Shown piece after piece: positions 35,103 through 44,758 of a DNA stretch of 64,000 nucleotides. Location of the stretch: assembly GCF_004766125.1 (NCBI RefSeq), contig NZ_SJSA01000001.1:434001-498000 (forward strand), written 5' to 3'. This stretch comes from Duncaniella freteri. GTDB taxonomy: Bacteria > Bacteroidota > Bacteroidia > Bacteroidales > Muribaculaceae. The notes below the pieces were generated by a model that searched no databases, was not told the origin of the DNA, and saw nothing but the letters and a program-made list of their open reading frames with translations. The number at the start of each line of letters is the position of its first letter. Position 1 is the first letter of the stretch. The position numbers and the translations under genes were made by a program.

Positions 35103-35663
35103 TTATTTCTTCTTTACCGACCAGCCGAAACGGCCTATCGGTGCCCCCTGCTCAAAATATTGACCATGGGAATAGTTGAGCAGACCTGCGGCGGCAAGAT
35201 CGAATGCTCCGGTGGACGGGTCCATAAACTTCTCGTCGGCAAGCACGTTCACCACGTCCGCGACAAACATGTCATGGCTTCCGAGATGCACCACCTCCTT
35301 GACCCGGCACTCTATCGACAGGGGGGATTCCGCTATCGAAGGGCACGACACCTTCACCCCGGGCTCAGGCGTAAGCCCTGTCTCTTCCCACTTGTCATAA
35401 TCGGCACCCGACCTCACCCCGGCCCAGTCCGTGGCCCGGGCCATTGACGAAGTTGTGAGATTGATGGTAAACTCCATATTCTCCCTGATGAGAGGATAGG
35501 AATGACGCTCCGGACGCACCGATATATAACACATCGGAGGATTCGTACACAATGTCCCGGTCCATGCCACAGTGAGGATATTGCTGTGTTCCATAGTGCC
35601 ACAGCTCACCAGCACCGCAGGCAGCGGATATATCATTGTGCCTGGTTTCCAGGATACTTTCAC
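35103..35663 (-). CDS. Flavin reductase-like FMN-binding protein
   Basis: A 186-residue split-barrel flavoprotein of the flavoredoxin type: PLPAVLVSCGTMEHSNILTV, then YISVRPERHSYPLIREN and EFTINLTTSSMARATDWAG. Such proteins bind FMN and pass electrons to partners not identifiable here. The gene lies 22 bases after pyrI and 22 before glyA. The end (FGWSVKKK) is normal for the group. Confidence 0.85.
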   Translation of the reverse strand: MKVSWKPGTMIYPLPAVLVSCGTMEHSNILTVAWTGTLCTNPPMCYISVRPERHSYPLIRENMEFTINLTTSSMARATDWAGVRSGADYDKWEETGLTPEPGVKVSCPSIAESPLSIECRVKEVVHLGSHDMFVADVVNVLADEKFMDPSTGAFDLAAAGLLNYSHGQYFEQGAPIGRFGWSVKKK

Positions 35664-35685
35664 TTTATTGATATTATAGGGGCTA

Positions 35686-36156
35686 TTATATCTGTATTAT
35701 CTGTGCATCCGCACTCTTTACAGTATGCGAACAATAATGGCACGAGATGGTCACATCCTCGCGGTCTACCACATGAAAACGTGTGCGCATCGGCTCATTA
35801 TTTGTGATGCATTTGGGATTGCCGCACTTCACCAGTCCGAGGATCGTGTCGGGAAGAGTCACGGGATACTTCTCCACCACCTCATAATCCCTTATGATGT
35901 TCACCACCGCCGAAGGGGCTATCAGGGCTATACGGTTGAGCGTAGCCTCAGGGAAATACACATCGGCTACCTTTATGATCCCTTTATGCCCAAGCTTCTT
36001 GCTCTCAAGGTTGTTCCCTATGGTCACTGCCGACCTCACATGCTCGATGCCTAATATTTTTACAGCTTTGAACAGGACCTCCGAAGGGATATGGTCTATC
36101 ACAGTACCGTTGCGCAATGCAGCCACAGCGAGCTCGGCTTTTGATATATTGGTCAT
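35686..36156 (-). CDS. pyrI: Aspartate carbamoyltransferase regulatory chain
   Basis: A 156-residue PyrI. N-terminal nucleotide-binding half (IDHIPSEVLFKAVKILGIE), and a zinc domain with the four cysteines CGNPKC and CHYC near residues 110-115 and 140-143. PyrI binds ATP or CTP and adjusts the activity of PyrB. Its start lies 11 bases after pyrB, so the two are cotranslated from the same message, as in enteric bacteria. Confidence 0.96.
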   Translation of the reverse strand: MTNISKAELAVAALRNGTVIDHIPSEVLFKAVKILGIEHVRSAVTIGNNLESKKLGHKGIIKVADVYFPEATLNRIALIAPSAVVNIIRDYEVVEKYPVTLPDTILGLVKCGNPKCITNNEPMRTRFHVVDREDVTISCHYCSHTVKSADAQIIQI

Positions 36157-36167
36157 TGGATTAATGT

Positions 36168-37088
36168 TTAGTCGTTAACTTCGATACCCAGCGAGCGGCA
36201 TATTATAGCCTGGCGGGCATACAGTCCGTTACGCGCCTGCTCGAAATAATAAGCCTTGGGATTGTCATCCACATCCTGCGCTATCTCATTGACGCGCGGA
36301 AGCGGATGGAGTATGCGCAGATTGTCGCGGGCATCAGCAAGCATGGCATTGTTAAGGTTATAGAGATCCTTCACACGCTCATACTCCATGATGTCAGCGA
36401 AACGCTCTCTCTGAACCCTGGTCATATATATGATATCGCTGGTATTGATCACCTCTGGCGAAAAATCGGTATGTTCCGTATATCGTATGCCATTCTCACG
36501 GCAGAACGCCTTGTATTCCTCTGGCATATCGAGCTCCTTGCAGGCAACAAACCGGAATGTGGGATTGAAGTACTTCATCGCCATTATGAGCGAATGCACG
36601 GTGCGCCCGTACTTAAGGTCACCCACAAGAGTTATGGTAAGATTCTCAAGTGTGCCCTGGGTCTTGTAGATCGAGTACAGGTCGAGCATCGTCTGCGACG
36701 GATGCTGGTGAGCTCCGTCACCGGCATTGATTATAGGCACATCGGAGACCTCTGTGGCATACAGCGCAGCCCCCTCAAGAAAATGGCGCATCACTATGAG
36801 GTCCGCATAATTGCTCACCATCTTTATGGTGTCCTTCAGGGTCTCACCCTTGGATGTTGATGTATTGGATGCATCGGAGAATCCTATCACACGCCCGCCC
36901 AAGCGGTTGACTGCGGTCTCAAAACTCAGGCGAGTGCGGGTCGACGGCTCAAAAAAGAGTGTCGCCACTACTTTGCCTTCAAGGAGACGGCGGTTGGGCT
37001 TCTCCTCAAACTTTCTGGCGGTGTCGAGCAGACTAAGTATCTCCTCACGACTTAAGTCGCTGATTGACACAAGACTTTTGGTATTCAT
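36168..37088 (-). CDS. pyrB: Aspartate carbamoyltransferase catalytic chain
   Basis: A 306-residue PyrB that makes carbamoyl aspartate, the committed step of pyrimidine synthesis. Carbamoyl-phosphate motif [13 protein letters not shown] near residue 47-59, [19 protein letters not shown] near 130, and [12 protein letters not shown] near 264-275. ATG 37088 is chosen because the family starts there ([16 protein letters not shown]). A consensus box lies at 37123-37130, 34 bases upstream. It heads the operon pyrB-pyrI-flavin reductase-glyA. Confidence 0.97.
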   Translation of the reverse strand: MNTKSLVSISDLSREEILSLLDTARKFEEKPNRRLLEGKVVATLFFEPSTRTRLSFETAVNRLGGRVIGFSDASNTSTSKGETLKDTIKMVSNYADLIVMRHFLEGAALYATEVSDVPIINAGDGAHQHPSQTMLDLYSIYKTQGTLENLTITLVGDLKYGRTVHSLIMAMKYFNPTFRFVACKELDMPEEYKAFCRENGIRYTEHTDFSPEVINTSDIIYMTRVQRERFADIMEYERVKDLYNLNNAMLADARDNLRILHPLPRVNEIAQDVDDNPKAYYFEQARNGLYARQAIICRSLGIEVND

Positions 37089-37122
37089 TGCAGTGAAATA
37101 TGAAGTACACGTGAGTACTCTG

Positions 37123-37130
37123 CAAAGGTA
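37123..37130 (-). promoter_or_regulatory. -7 box of the pyrBI operon
   Basis: Minus-strand TACCTTTG matches TAnnTTTG. A CTTG-like -33 lies near 37151-37154 at 20 bases. The transcript leader is about 30 bases, with no attenuator seen. Confidence 0.7.
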
Positions 37131-37140
37131 AATAGAAAAT

Positions 37141-37701
37141 TCAACTTTCGCAAGCAAGTTGGCTCTTCATTTCTCGCAATAGTTTCGTAGTGCGCCTGTT
37201 CACAGCTATGCCCACCACACACCCTGCCACCAGTCCCAGCAGACAGCACGGAAGCATATACACGTCATAGCTGTCGGCAAACGACATCACCATATACACC
37301 ATCAGCGGCACCATCAGCGTAAGCCCTATCATGCGGCGCGTACGGCGGAACAACTCAAGCCTGCACACCATGCCCAAAGCCTCAATCACTGTGGCGGCGG
37401 AAAGATCCAGGCGCGACAGCATCCGGTACTGTACCGCATGCATCACACCCATCACCACAAAGAAAGCCGACACAAGGACCACAAGCAGCACATGATCCGA
37501 CACAAGCGGTATCAGGCATAGGGCACCTATCACACACTCGGCAGTGAGCCTCAGGCTGATACGTTTCAGTCGGTCACGAAGAGAGTGCGCCCCTTTCCCC
37601 GAAGCCACCTTGCGCTCCAGCTCCCGGGTCGCCTCCTTGCAGGGAGGCACCTCGATCGATTTCCATTCCTGTCGCAGATTGTCTATATCCATCGTCATCA
37701 T
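37141..37701 (-). CDS. Membrane protein beside ECF sigma factor (possible anti-sigma)
   Basis: A 186-residue protein: a charged N-terminal stretch (residues 1-50), two pairs of transmembrane segments (about 52-85 and 125-160), and a short charged tail. The N-terminal start [19 protein letters not shown] lies on the stop of the sigma-factor gene. Position and topology suggest an anti-sigma factor, but no recognised anti-sigma motif (such as HXXXCXXC) is visible. Confidence 0.6.
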   Translation of the reverse strand: MMTMDIDNLRQEWKSIEVPPCKEATRELERKVASGKGAHSLRDRLKRISLRLTAECVIGALCLIPLVSDHVLLVVLVSAFFVVMGVMHAVQYRMLSRLDLSAATVIEALGMVCRLELFRRTRRMIGLTLMVPLMVYMVMSFADSYDVYMLPCCLLGLVAGCVVGIAVNRRTTKLLREMKSQLACES

Positions 37702-38195
37702 TCATCTTTGTTTCGTTCGGTCAATCTCTGTTTTATACGGTAAAGACGCGTAGCCACCGTATTGCGCGGCAGCCCCGTAAGCTCCGATATCTCCTCATAG
37801 CTCTTCTCGTCAAGCCACATAAGTATGATAGCCTTATCCATCTTGTCAAGACATGAGATAAGACGGTACATATGCCTGAGCTTCTCGCCGCGGCCGCTGT
37901 CCTCCCACTGCACATCCGTGACATCATCGAGTGCCACACGGCCATTGCCATGCTTGGCGTTATGGCGTATATATGTGACACACGTGTTGAACGCCACACG
38001 ATATATCCATGTCGACATGCGCGAATCCCCGCGATAACTGTCAAGTCCCTGCCACAGATTGGCGAGCACTTCCTGATACAGGTCGTTAAGCTCCTCCGGG
38101 TCCGAGGCATACATATAGCACACCTTATAGATCATCGGGCGGTTGTCACTGACAATCGCCATGAATCGAGACTCTTTTTCGCCGGATGTTGACAT
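37698..38195 (-). CDS. ECF-type RNA polymerase sigma factor
   Basis: A 165-residue sigma-70 relative of the ECF class. Region 2 has DLYQEVLANLWQGLDSYRG and MSTWIYRVAFNTCVTYIR, and region 4 has DKAIILMWLDEKSYEEISEL and NTVATRLYRIKQRL. The stop overlaps the start of the membrane protein gene. It likely directs an envelope-related regulon, controlled by the next gene. The promoter region upstream (38196-38286) contains no clear -33/-7 of the usual type for it. Confidence 0.9.
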   Translation of the reverse strand: MSTSGEKESRFMAIVSDNRPMIYKVCYMYASDPEELNDLYQEVLANLWQGLDSYRGDSRMSTWIYRVAFNTCVTYIRHNAKHGNGRVALDDVTDVQWEDSGRGEKLRHMYRLISCLDKMDKAIILMWLDEKSYEEISELTGLPRNTVATRLYRIKQRLTERNKDE

Positions 38196-38286
38196 ATATT
38201 CAATCTGACGCGAAATTACTGCAAAAGTTTCAGAATTTCCGGAACTTTTTCACTAATTTTACGTCTCATTGTATAAAACTTTCGAT

Positions 38287-39234
38287 ATGGATATATTACA
38301 GGTCAGGAATGTCAGTAAATCATACTCTTCCCATCTCGCGCTTGATGATGTGAGCATCAGTGTCCCCGAAGGGAAAGTCTACGGGCTTCTCGGACCGAAC
38401 GGAGCAGGAAAGACCACCCTCATACGCATCATCAACCACATCACCGCCCCCGACAAGGGATGCGTCATGTTCCAGGGACACCGGCTCACCGAGGACGATG
38501 TACGTCACATCGGCTACCTCCCCGAAGAACGCGGGCTGTATAAGAAGATGAAAGTGGGCGAACAAGCAATGTTCTTTGCACGCCTCAAAGGGCTGTCACG
38601 ATCGGACGCCTCAAGAGAACTCCGCAAATGGTTCGAGAAATTCGACATCCTTTCATGGTGGGACAAACGCGTGGAGGAGCTCTCTAAAGGCATGGCACAG
38701 AAAGTACAGTTCATCGTCACTGTGCTCCACCGTCCCGCACTGCTCATATTCGACGAGCCCTTCTCGGGATTCGACCCCATCAACGCCGGATTGCTCAAAA
38801 AAGAAATCCTTGACCTGCGCGACCAGGGTTCAACCGTCATCTTCTCTACCCACAACATGTCGTCGGTCGAAGAGATATGCGATAACATCACTCTCATAAA
38901 CAAAAGTCGGAACATCCTTAGCGGAAATGTCGAAGAGCTGCGCCGGCAATACTTCGGCAACCGCTACGACATCACATTTACCGGCGACTGCGACAGCCTG
39001 ACATCAGGATTGAGTGCCATAGCCCACTCATTCCACATGTCACCACCCGACGGACAGGGACGCTCCAGAATCTCCCTGCAACTTGCCGACACAGCATCTC
39101 TCCGGGACATGATATCCATAGCCAACGACACTGTCACAATAGCTGCGATCCACGAAAGCCTCGCATCCATGAACGACATCTTCATCCGTGCAGTAAGCTC
39201 GGATGCCGAGCCAATGGGCATTGACCAGGCATGA
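38287..39234 (+). CDS. ABC transporter ATPase (NatA-like)
   Basis: A 315-residue ATPase. Walker A GPNGAGKT near 38-45, the signature LSKGMAQKVQF near 133-143, Walker B ALLIFDEPFSGFDP near 155-168, and an H-loop FSTHNMSS. A C-terminal region of about 90 residues follows the nucleotide domain. ATG 38287 is chosen over an upstream TTG. It pairs with the permease 72 bases on, forming an ABC-2-type exporter that resembles NatAB. A TAATTTTA box (38253-38260) stands 26 bases upstream. Confidence 0.9.
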   Translation: MDILQVRNVSKSYSSHLALDDVSISVPEGKVYGLLGPNGAGKTTLIRIINHITAPDKGCVMFQGHRLTEDDVRHIGYLPEERGLYKKMKVGEQAMFFARLKGLSRSDASRELRKWFEKFDILSWWDKRVEELSKGMAQKVQFIVTVLHRPALLIFDEPFSGFDPINAGLLKKEILDLRDQGSTVIFSTHNMSSVEEICDNITLINKSRNILSGNVEELRRQYFGNRYDITFTGDCDSLTSGLSAIAHSFHMSPPDGQGRSRISLQLADTASLRDMISIANDTVTIAAIHESLASMNDIFIRAVSSDAEPMGIDQA

Positions 39235-39306
39235 CCTCGGCTCCGGCAAGACTGACATCACCCTTTTAACACATCACAACAACCCTCTCTACACCCCCAT
39301 AGACCT

Positions 39307-40623
39307 ATGTCGAAGATAGGAATCGTAATCGAACGCGAATACCTCGAACGCGTCAAAAAGAAAAGCTTCATATTCACCACCCTTCTCATGCCGGTGCTCA
39401 TGCTCGCACTTATGGCAATGCCGGCGCTGATCATGAACTACGTCGACAGCAGCGTCACATCCGTGCTCGTGATCGACAACAACGGACTCATCGCCCCGAA
39501 ACTGACCGACACCCCAGAAATCCGGTTCACAGACAACAGCTCACTGACCATCGACTCCGCACTGACGCGCACCGATGTCGATGCCGTGCTCGTGATACCT
39601 CACAACATAATCTCATCCCGCCGCAGCTCACTACAGCTGTTCAGCAACGGACCGTCATCCTACACCGCTGAGAACGCCATCACCTCACAGATCAACAAGA
39701 TCGTCGAAAACGAACGCCTCAAACAGCACAACATAGCCGACCTCGACAGCATCCTTGCCGACGTCAACTCATCAGTCGCCATAAGCACCGTCCGCAACGA
39801 CCGTGACAGCGAGGACAGCGAGATACTCTCCTCAGGCGTAAGCTACGGCATCGGCATCGGCATGTCATTCGTCCTATACATGTTCCTGCTCATATACGGA
39901 CAGATGGTGATGACATCCATCATAGAAGAGAAAAGCAACCGGGTCCTCGAAGTGGTGGTATCCTCCGTAAAACCCATGCAGCTCATGATGGGTAAAATCA
40001 TCGGAGTGGCACTCGTCGCAGTGACCCAGATGATACTCTGGGGCATACTGCTCGTCATAATGTCAGCATGGGTGCTCCCGGCGATAATCCCGGCAGAATC
40101 AATGGCTGACATAACCGCCCTCCGGGCAGGCAACCTCGAAGCAGTCAGCACAACCGGCTCCATTGATATGATCAACGTCCTCGCATCGCTCACCCAGGCA
40201 GGCAACATACTCGGGCTTATAGGGATGATGACAGTATTCCTCGTGCTCGGGTTCCTCATCTACTCATCTATTTTTGCCGCCATCGGATCAGCGGTCGACA
40301 ACATCCAGGACGCATCCCAGATGACATCATTTGCGTTATTCCCCATAATCTTCGGACTCATTTTCGCCCTTATAGCTGCAGCCGACCCCATGGGAAGCAT
40401 CGCATTCTGGGCATCGCTGTTCCCACTCACCGCCCCAATGGTGATGGTAGCGCGCATCCCCTTCGACATCCCCGCATGGGAGATATGGCTGTCACTCTCA
40501 CTGCTGCTCCTGAGCTTCATTGCCATGGTATGGATAGCCGGAAAGATCTACCGCATCGGCATATTCATGTACGGAAAGAAACCATCCCTCAAGGAAATAA
40601 TCCGATGGATTTCCTATAAATAG
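39307..40623 (+). CDS. ABC-2-type exporter permease (NatB-like)
   Basis: A 438-residue membrane protein with one N-terminal segment (residues about 20-45), an extracytoplasmic domain of about 130 residues, and five to six C-terminal segments from about 180. This is the ABC2_membrane_3 layout. MVMTSIIEEKSNRVLEVVVSS is the diagnostic cytoplasmic loop. It is probably the partner of the ATPase before it. The transported substrate (sodium in NatAB) cannot be inferred. Confidence 0.9.
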   Translation: MSKIGIVIEREYLERVKKKSFIFTTLLMPVLMLALMAMPALIMNYVDSSVTSVLVIDNNGLIAPKLTDTPEIRFTDNSSLTIDSALTRTDVDAVLVIPHNIISSRRSSLQLFSNGPSSYTAENAITSQINKIVENERLKQHNIADLDSILADVNSSVAISTVRNDRDSEDSEILSSGVSYGIGIGMSFVLYMFLLIYGQMVMTSIIEEKSNRVLEVVVSSVKPMQLMMGKIIGVALVAVTQMILWGILLVIMSAWVLPAIIPAESMADITALRAGNLEAVSTTGSIDMINVLASLTQAGNILGLIGMMTVFLVLGFLIYSSIFAAIGSAVDNIQDASQMTSFALFPIIFGLIFALIAAADPMGSIAFWASLFPLTAPMVMVARIPFDIPAWEIWLSLSLLLLSFIAMVWIAGKIYRIGIFMYGKKPSLKEIIRWISYK

Positions 40624-40635
40624 CAATTTTTTGTG

Positions 40636-40643
40636 TAACTTTG
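40636..40643 (+). promoter_or_regulatory. -7 box of argS
   Basis: TAACTTTG matches TAnnTTTG, 44 bases before ATG 40688. The -33 region is AT-rich without a perfect TTTG. Confidence 0.6.
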
Positions 40644-40687
40644 CACATTAATTCAGTTATAACTCAAAAAACATATCATACAAGGAA

Positions 40688-42475
40688 ATGTCGATTGATA
40701 GCATCATATCCGAAGCCGTGTCACGTGCAGTCAAAGAGCTGTACGCTACCGACACTCCCGCCGACAGTATCGTACCTCAAGCCACCCGCAAGGAGTTTGA
40801 AGGCAATGTCACTGTGGTAGTGTTCCCATGGGTCAAGGCGGCACGCAAATCACCCGAGGCTGTCGGGACTGAGATAGGCGAATGGCTTGTGAACAATGAG
40901 CCGGCAGTTGAAAAATTCAACGTCGTGAAAGGCTTCCTTAACCTCACCATCGCTCCCGGATTCTGGAACTCAGTGCTCGCACATATAGCCGACACCCCCG
41001 ACTACGGAATGAAAGCGGCTGATGAGAACTCCCCACTTGTTATGGTGGAATACTCATCACCGAACACCAACAAGCCTCTCCACCTGGGGCATATACGCAA
41101 CAATCTCCTCGGATTCAGCCTCGCCGAGATACTCAAGGCATGCGGCAACCGCGTAGTAAAGACCAACATCGTAAATGACCGTGGCATACACATCTGCAAA
41201 TCGATGCTCGCATGGCAGAAGTGGGGCGACGGCGTAACCCCTGAATCTTCAGGAAAAAAAGGCGACCATCTGATCGGCGACTTCTACGTCCTTTTCGACA
41301 AGCATTTCAAGGCTGAGGTCAAGAGCCTCATGGAGAAAGGCATGTCCGAGGACGAGGCTAAGGCAGAATCTCCGCTCATGAAGGAGGCTCGTGAAATGCT
41401 CGTGAAATGGGAACAGAAGGACCCCGAAATCCGTGGACTCTGGCAGAAAATGAACGAATGGGTATACGCCGGATTTGACGAGACCTACAAGCGCATGGGT
41501 GTCGACTTCGATAAGATATACTACGAGAGCGAGACCTATCTCGAAGGTAAAGAGAAAGTGCTCGAAGGGCTCGATGCAGGCAAGATGTACCGCAAAGAGG
41601 ACGGATCGGTATGGGCCGACCTCACCGGCGACGGACTCGACCACAAGCTACTCCTGCGCAGCGACGGCACATCGGTCTACATGACACAGGACATCGGAAC
41701 AGCCAAACTGCGTTTCCAGGACTTCCCTATCGACAAGATGATATACGTCGTGGGCAACGAACAGAACTACCATTTCCAGGTGCTCTCGATCCTTCTCGAC
41801 CGCCTCGGATTCAAATGGGGCAAGGACCTTGTTCATTTCTCTTACGGAATGGTCGAACTCCCCGAAGGAAAAATGAAGTCACGCGAAGGCACCGTGGTAG
41901 ATGCCGACGACCTTATGGACGATATGGTGTCAACAGCCCGCTCTGTATCCGCCGAACTCGGCAAGCTCGACGGTCTCACCGATGAGGAGACCGCCGCTAT
42001 CAGCGAGATGGTAGGACTCGGCGCGCTCAAATACTTTCTACTCAAGGTTGATCCCCGAAAGAACATCACCTTCAATCCAAAGGAATCCATCGACTTCAAC
42101 GGCAACACCGGACCCTTTATACAGTACACCTACGCACGTATCCGCTCAGTGCTGCGCAAGGCTGCCGAAGAGGGAATGCAGGTCGAGGACCACTCAGCCG
42201 TGACACCTGGCGAACGTGAGATCACACTCATCCAGGCTCTCGCCGACTATCCGTCGGTTGTGGCAGCTGCCGGTCAGAGCTACAGCCCTGCTCTGATAGC
42301 CAACTATGTATACGACCTTGTAAAACTCTACAACCAGTTCTACCACGACTGCTCGATACTCAAGGAAACCGACACCGCGGTTCGCTCACTCAGGCTCAGA
42401 CTCAGCTCGCAGACCGCACGCGTCATCGAGTCAGGCATGAAACTCCTCGGCATCAGGGTACCCGAACGCATGTAA
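40688..42475 (+). CDS. argS: Arginine-tRNA ligase
   Basis: A 595-residue class I synthetase that charges tRNA-Arg. The HIGH-like signature is HLGHIRNNLLG near residue 130, and the KMSKS-equivalent KMKSREG lies near 397. The anticodon-binding domain ends with LLGIRVPERM. ArgRS is one of the few synthetases that needs its tRNA for amino-acid activation. It stands alone with its own promoter and a following hairpin. Confidence 0.97.
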   Translation: MSIDSIISEAVSRAVKELYATDTPADSIVPQATRKEFEGNVTVVVFPWVKAARKSPEAVGTEIGEWLVNNEPAVEKFNVVKGFLNLTIAPGFWNSVLAHIADTPDYGMKAADENSPLVMVEYSSPNTNKPLHLGHIRNNLLGFSLAEILKACGNRVVKTNIVNDRGIHICKSMLAWQKWGDGVTPESSGKKGDHLIGDFYVLFDKHFKAEVKSLMEKGMSEDEAKAESPLMKEAREMLVKWEQKDPEIRGLWQKMNEWVYAGFDETYKRMGVDFDKIYYESETYLEGKEKVLEGLDAGKMYRKEDGSVWADLTGDGLDHKLLLRSDGTSVYMTQDIGTAKLRFQDFPIDKMIYVVGNEQNYHFQVLSILLDRLGFKWGKDLVHFSYGMVELPEGKMKSREGTVVDADDLMDDMVSTARSVSAELGKLDGLTDEETAAISEMVGLGALKYFLLKVDPRKNITFNPKESIDFNGNTGPFIQYTYARIRSVLRKAAEEGMQVEDHSAVTPGEREITLIQALADYPSVVAAAGQSYSPALIANYVYDLVKLYNQFYHDCSILKETDTAVRSLRLRLSSQTARVIESGMKLLGIRVPERM

Positions 42476-42481
42476 CAACCC

Positions 42482-42526
42482 ACAACCGGAATGCCGGAAA
42501 TTAAACTTTTGGTCATTTCCGGTTGT
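42482..42526 (+). terminator. Hairpin after argS
   Basis: acaaccggaa (42482-42491) pairs with ttccggttgt (42517-42526), with the loop containing a further ccgg. It begins 7 bases after the argS stop and probably ends transcription. Confidence 0.7.
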
Positions 42527-42558
42527 CTAATAATAAACTTAACATAGCTTATTTTAAT

Positions 42559-43284
42559 ATGTACAACGAAACTCCGACCCCTCCCCCATATAACGGCGGA
42601 GGTTACCAGTCTGCCTCACAGATCGCGTCCACCACATCATCAGTGATGAAACGTGTCTACCTAAAGATGACTCTTGGACTGCTCGTCACAGCATTCATCT
42701 CCATGTTCTGTGCGGGAAGCGCATCCTATATGCAGTTCATGCTCACACACTCATGGTTCTATTGGGGACTATTCATCGCCGAACTCGTATTGGTGTTCAC
42801 CCTTTCAGCCCGCATATCCAAGATGGCGTCCGGCACAGCCACACTGCTCTTCTATGCATTCGCGGCAATCAACGGCATGGCATTAGCACCCATATTCCTG
42901 CTCTACACGGCAACATCCATTGCCAAGACATTCTTCATCTGCGCCGGCACATTCGGAGCAATGAGCATCTATGGATATTTCACCACCCAGGATCTCACCA
43001 AATGGGGCAACTTCCTTTTCTATGCCCTCATAGGTCTCATCATTGCATCCGTTGTGAACATCTTCACCAAAAGCACCGGCCTTGATTGGGTGATCTCCTG
43101 TGCGGGTGTGCTTATATTCGTAGGTCTGACAGCCTGGGACACTCAGAAGATCAAGCAGATGGCACTCTATGCTCCCTCCAATATGATTGGTCATCTCGCC
43201 ACTCTGGGCGCGCTCTCCCTCTATCTCGACTTCATCAACCTCTTCCTCTATCTGCTGCGTTTCTTCGGAAGCTCACGCGATTGA
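42559..43284 (+). CDS. Bax inhibitor-1/YccA family membrane protein
   Basis: A 241-residue inner-membrane protein with seven hydrophobic segments. The N-terminus is Pro-rich (NETPTPPPYNGGG), and SVMKRVYLKMTLGLLVTAF opens the first segment. GLTAWDTQKIKQM near residue 200 is the typical BI-1 signature. YccA-type proteins modulate FtsH proteolysis or ion leakage. ATG 42559 is used because the TTG 12 codons earlier gives no useful residues and lies within the argS terminator region. Confidence 0.92.
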   Translation: MYNETPTPPPYNGGGYQSASQIASTTSSVMKRVYLKMTLGLLVTAFISMFCAGSASYMQFMLTHSWFYWGLFIAELVLVFTLSARISKMASGTATLLFYAFAAINGMALAPIFLLYTATSIAKTFFICAGTFGAMSIYGYFTTQDLTKWGNFLFYALIGLIIASVVNIFTKSTGLDWVISCAGVLIFVGLTAWDTQKIKQMALYAPSNMIGHLATLGALSLYLDFINLFLYLLRFFGSSRD

Positions 43285-43305
43285 TCCCAAGAAAAAACGA
43301 CGTGA

Positions 43306-43345
43306 AATGGCGGGTGATCATCACCTGTGAAGGTCACCTGCCATT
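43306..43345 (+). terminator. Hairpin after the BI-1 gene
   Basis: A 12-base arm at 43306-43317 pairs with 43334-43345, one G-T pair, over a 16-base loop. It lies 21 bases after the stop; there is no T-run. Confidence 0.55.
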
Positions 43346-43393
43346 CCCCTAACCTTATAACCCTATAACAATCGCCCTCGGGCGAATAATAAA

Positions 43394-44590
43394 ATGGCAA
43401 AAGTAGTAATCATAGGTTGCGGCGGCGTCGGCACCGTCGTTGCCCACAAATGCGCCCAGCACCCCGACGTGTTCAGCGAGATAGTGATCGCTTCGCGCAC
43501 CCGTTCAAAGTGTGAGGCTGTGGTTGAAACCATCGGCAAGCCAAATGTAAGTGCTGATGTCGTGGACGCCGACAGCGTTCCCCAGCTCGTAGAGCTCTTC
43601 AACCGTCACAAGCCTCAGCTCGTCATCAATGTGGCACTCCCCTATCAGGACCTCACAATTATGGATGCATGCCTCATATGCGGAGTGAACTACCTCGACA
43701 CAGCCAACTATGAGCCAAAAGATGTGGCACACTTCGAATACTCATGGCAGTGGGCATACAAGCAGCGTTTCGAGGAAGCAGGTCTTACTGCCATTCTCGG
43801 TTGCGGTTTCGACCCCGGAGTGTCAGGAGTATTCACAGCATATGCCGCCAAGCACCATTTCTCGGAGATGGAGTACCTCGACATAGTGGACTGCAACGCC
43901 GGAGACCACGGCAAGGCATTCGCCACCAACTTCAACCCTGAGATCAACATCCGCGAGATCACTCAGAACGGACGCTACTATCAGGACGGCAAATGGGTTA
44001 CAACCGGACCGCTCGAAATCCACAAGACACTCACATATCCCAACATAGGCGGGCGTGAAAGCTACCTCCTGTACCACGAAGAACTGGAGTCGCTCGTCAA
44101 GAACTTCCCCTCAATCAAGAGAGCTCGTTTCTGGATGACATTCGGACAGGAATACCTCACCCACCTGCGCGTGATCCAGGACATAGGCATGGCACGTATC
44201 GACGAGATCGACTACAACGGACAGAAGATAGTGCCGCTCCAGTTCCTTAAGGCAGTCCTCCCCAATCCTCAGGACCTCGGCGAGAACTACCATGGCGAGA
44301 CATCTATCGGATGCCGCATATCAGGCAAGGACAAGGAAGGCAAGCCTCTGACCTACTATATATGGAACAACTGCTCTCACGAGGCAGCCTATAAAGAGAC
44401 CGGAATGCAGGCTGTAAGCTACACCACCGGCGTGCCGGCAATGGTCGGAGCCATGATGTTCCTTACCGGCAAGTGGGTAAAACCTGGCGTGAACAACGTC
44501 GAGGAATTCGATCCCGATCCGTTCCTTGCCGAGCTTGCAAAGGACGGTCTCCCTTGGAACGAGACCTTCAATCAGGATCTCGAAGTATAG
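43394..44590 (+). CDS. Carboxynorspermidine dehydrogenase-like (saccharopine dehydrogenase family)
   Basis: A 398-residue NADPH enzyme. The Rossmann motif is IIGCGGVGTVVAHKC near residues 6-20. NVALPYQDLTIMDAC, CGVNYLDTANYEPKD and LGCGFDPGVSGVFTAY are typical of carboxyspermidine/carboxynorspermidine synthase, which condenses aspartate semialdehyde with a diamine in the alternative polyamine pathway. The decarboxylase partner is not in the window. The final YTTGVPAMVGAMMFLTGKW agrees with the group. Transcribed alone, with a hairpin after it. Confidence 0.88.
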   Translation: MAKVVIIGCGGVGTVVAHKCAQHPDVFSEIVIASRTRSKCEAVVETIGKPNVSADVVDADSVPQLVELFNRHKPQLVINVALPYQDLTIMDACLICGVNYLDTANYEPKDVAHFEYSWQWAYKQRFEEAGLTAILGCGFDPGVSGVFTAYAAKHHFSEMEYLDIVDCNAGDHGKAFATNFNPEINIREITQNGRYYQDGKWVTTGPLEIHKTLTYPNIGGRESYLLYHEELESLVKNFPSIKRARFWMTFGQEYLTHLRVIQDIGMARIDEIDYNGQKIVPLQFLKAVLPNPQDLGENYHGETSIGCRISGKDKEGKPLTYYIWNNCSHEAAYKETGMQAVSYTTGVPAMVGAMMFLTGKWVKPGVNNVEEFDPDPFLAELAKDGLPWNETFNQDLEV

Positions 44591-44612
44591 CAAAAAACAT
44601 CCTACAGCACCG

Positions 44613-44649
44613 CAGGACCATGAAATCGCACCACAGATTCATGGTCCTG
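44613..44649 (+). terminator. Terminator of the carboxynorspermidine dehydrogenase gene
   Basis: caggaccatgaa (44613-44624) pairs perfectly with ttcatggtcctg (44638-44649) over a 13-base loop, followed by tggtctttta. Confidence 0.75.
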
Positions 44650-44758
44650 TGGTCTTTTATACACTAAGCCGTTTATTCCATCTAAAAAAATTTTGCAGTT
44701 CGGCAAATAGTTATTACTTTCGCGGTAGTAATGTTAAACTCACGAAATACTCCAAGAT

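Noticed and set aside
37104..37119. Short hairpin (agtac/gtact) in the pyrB leader as an attenuator
   Set aside because: Only five pairs and no alternative fold or U-run; no evidence for attenuation.
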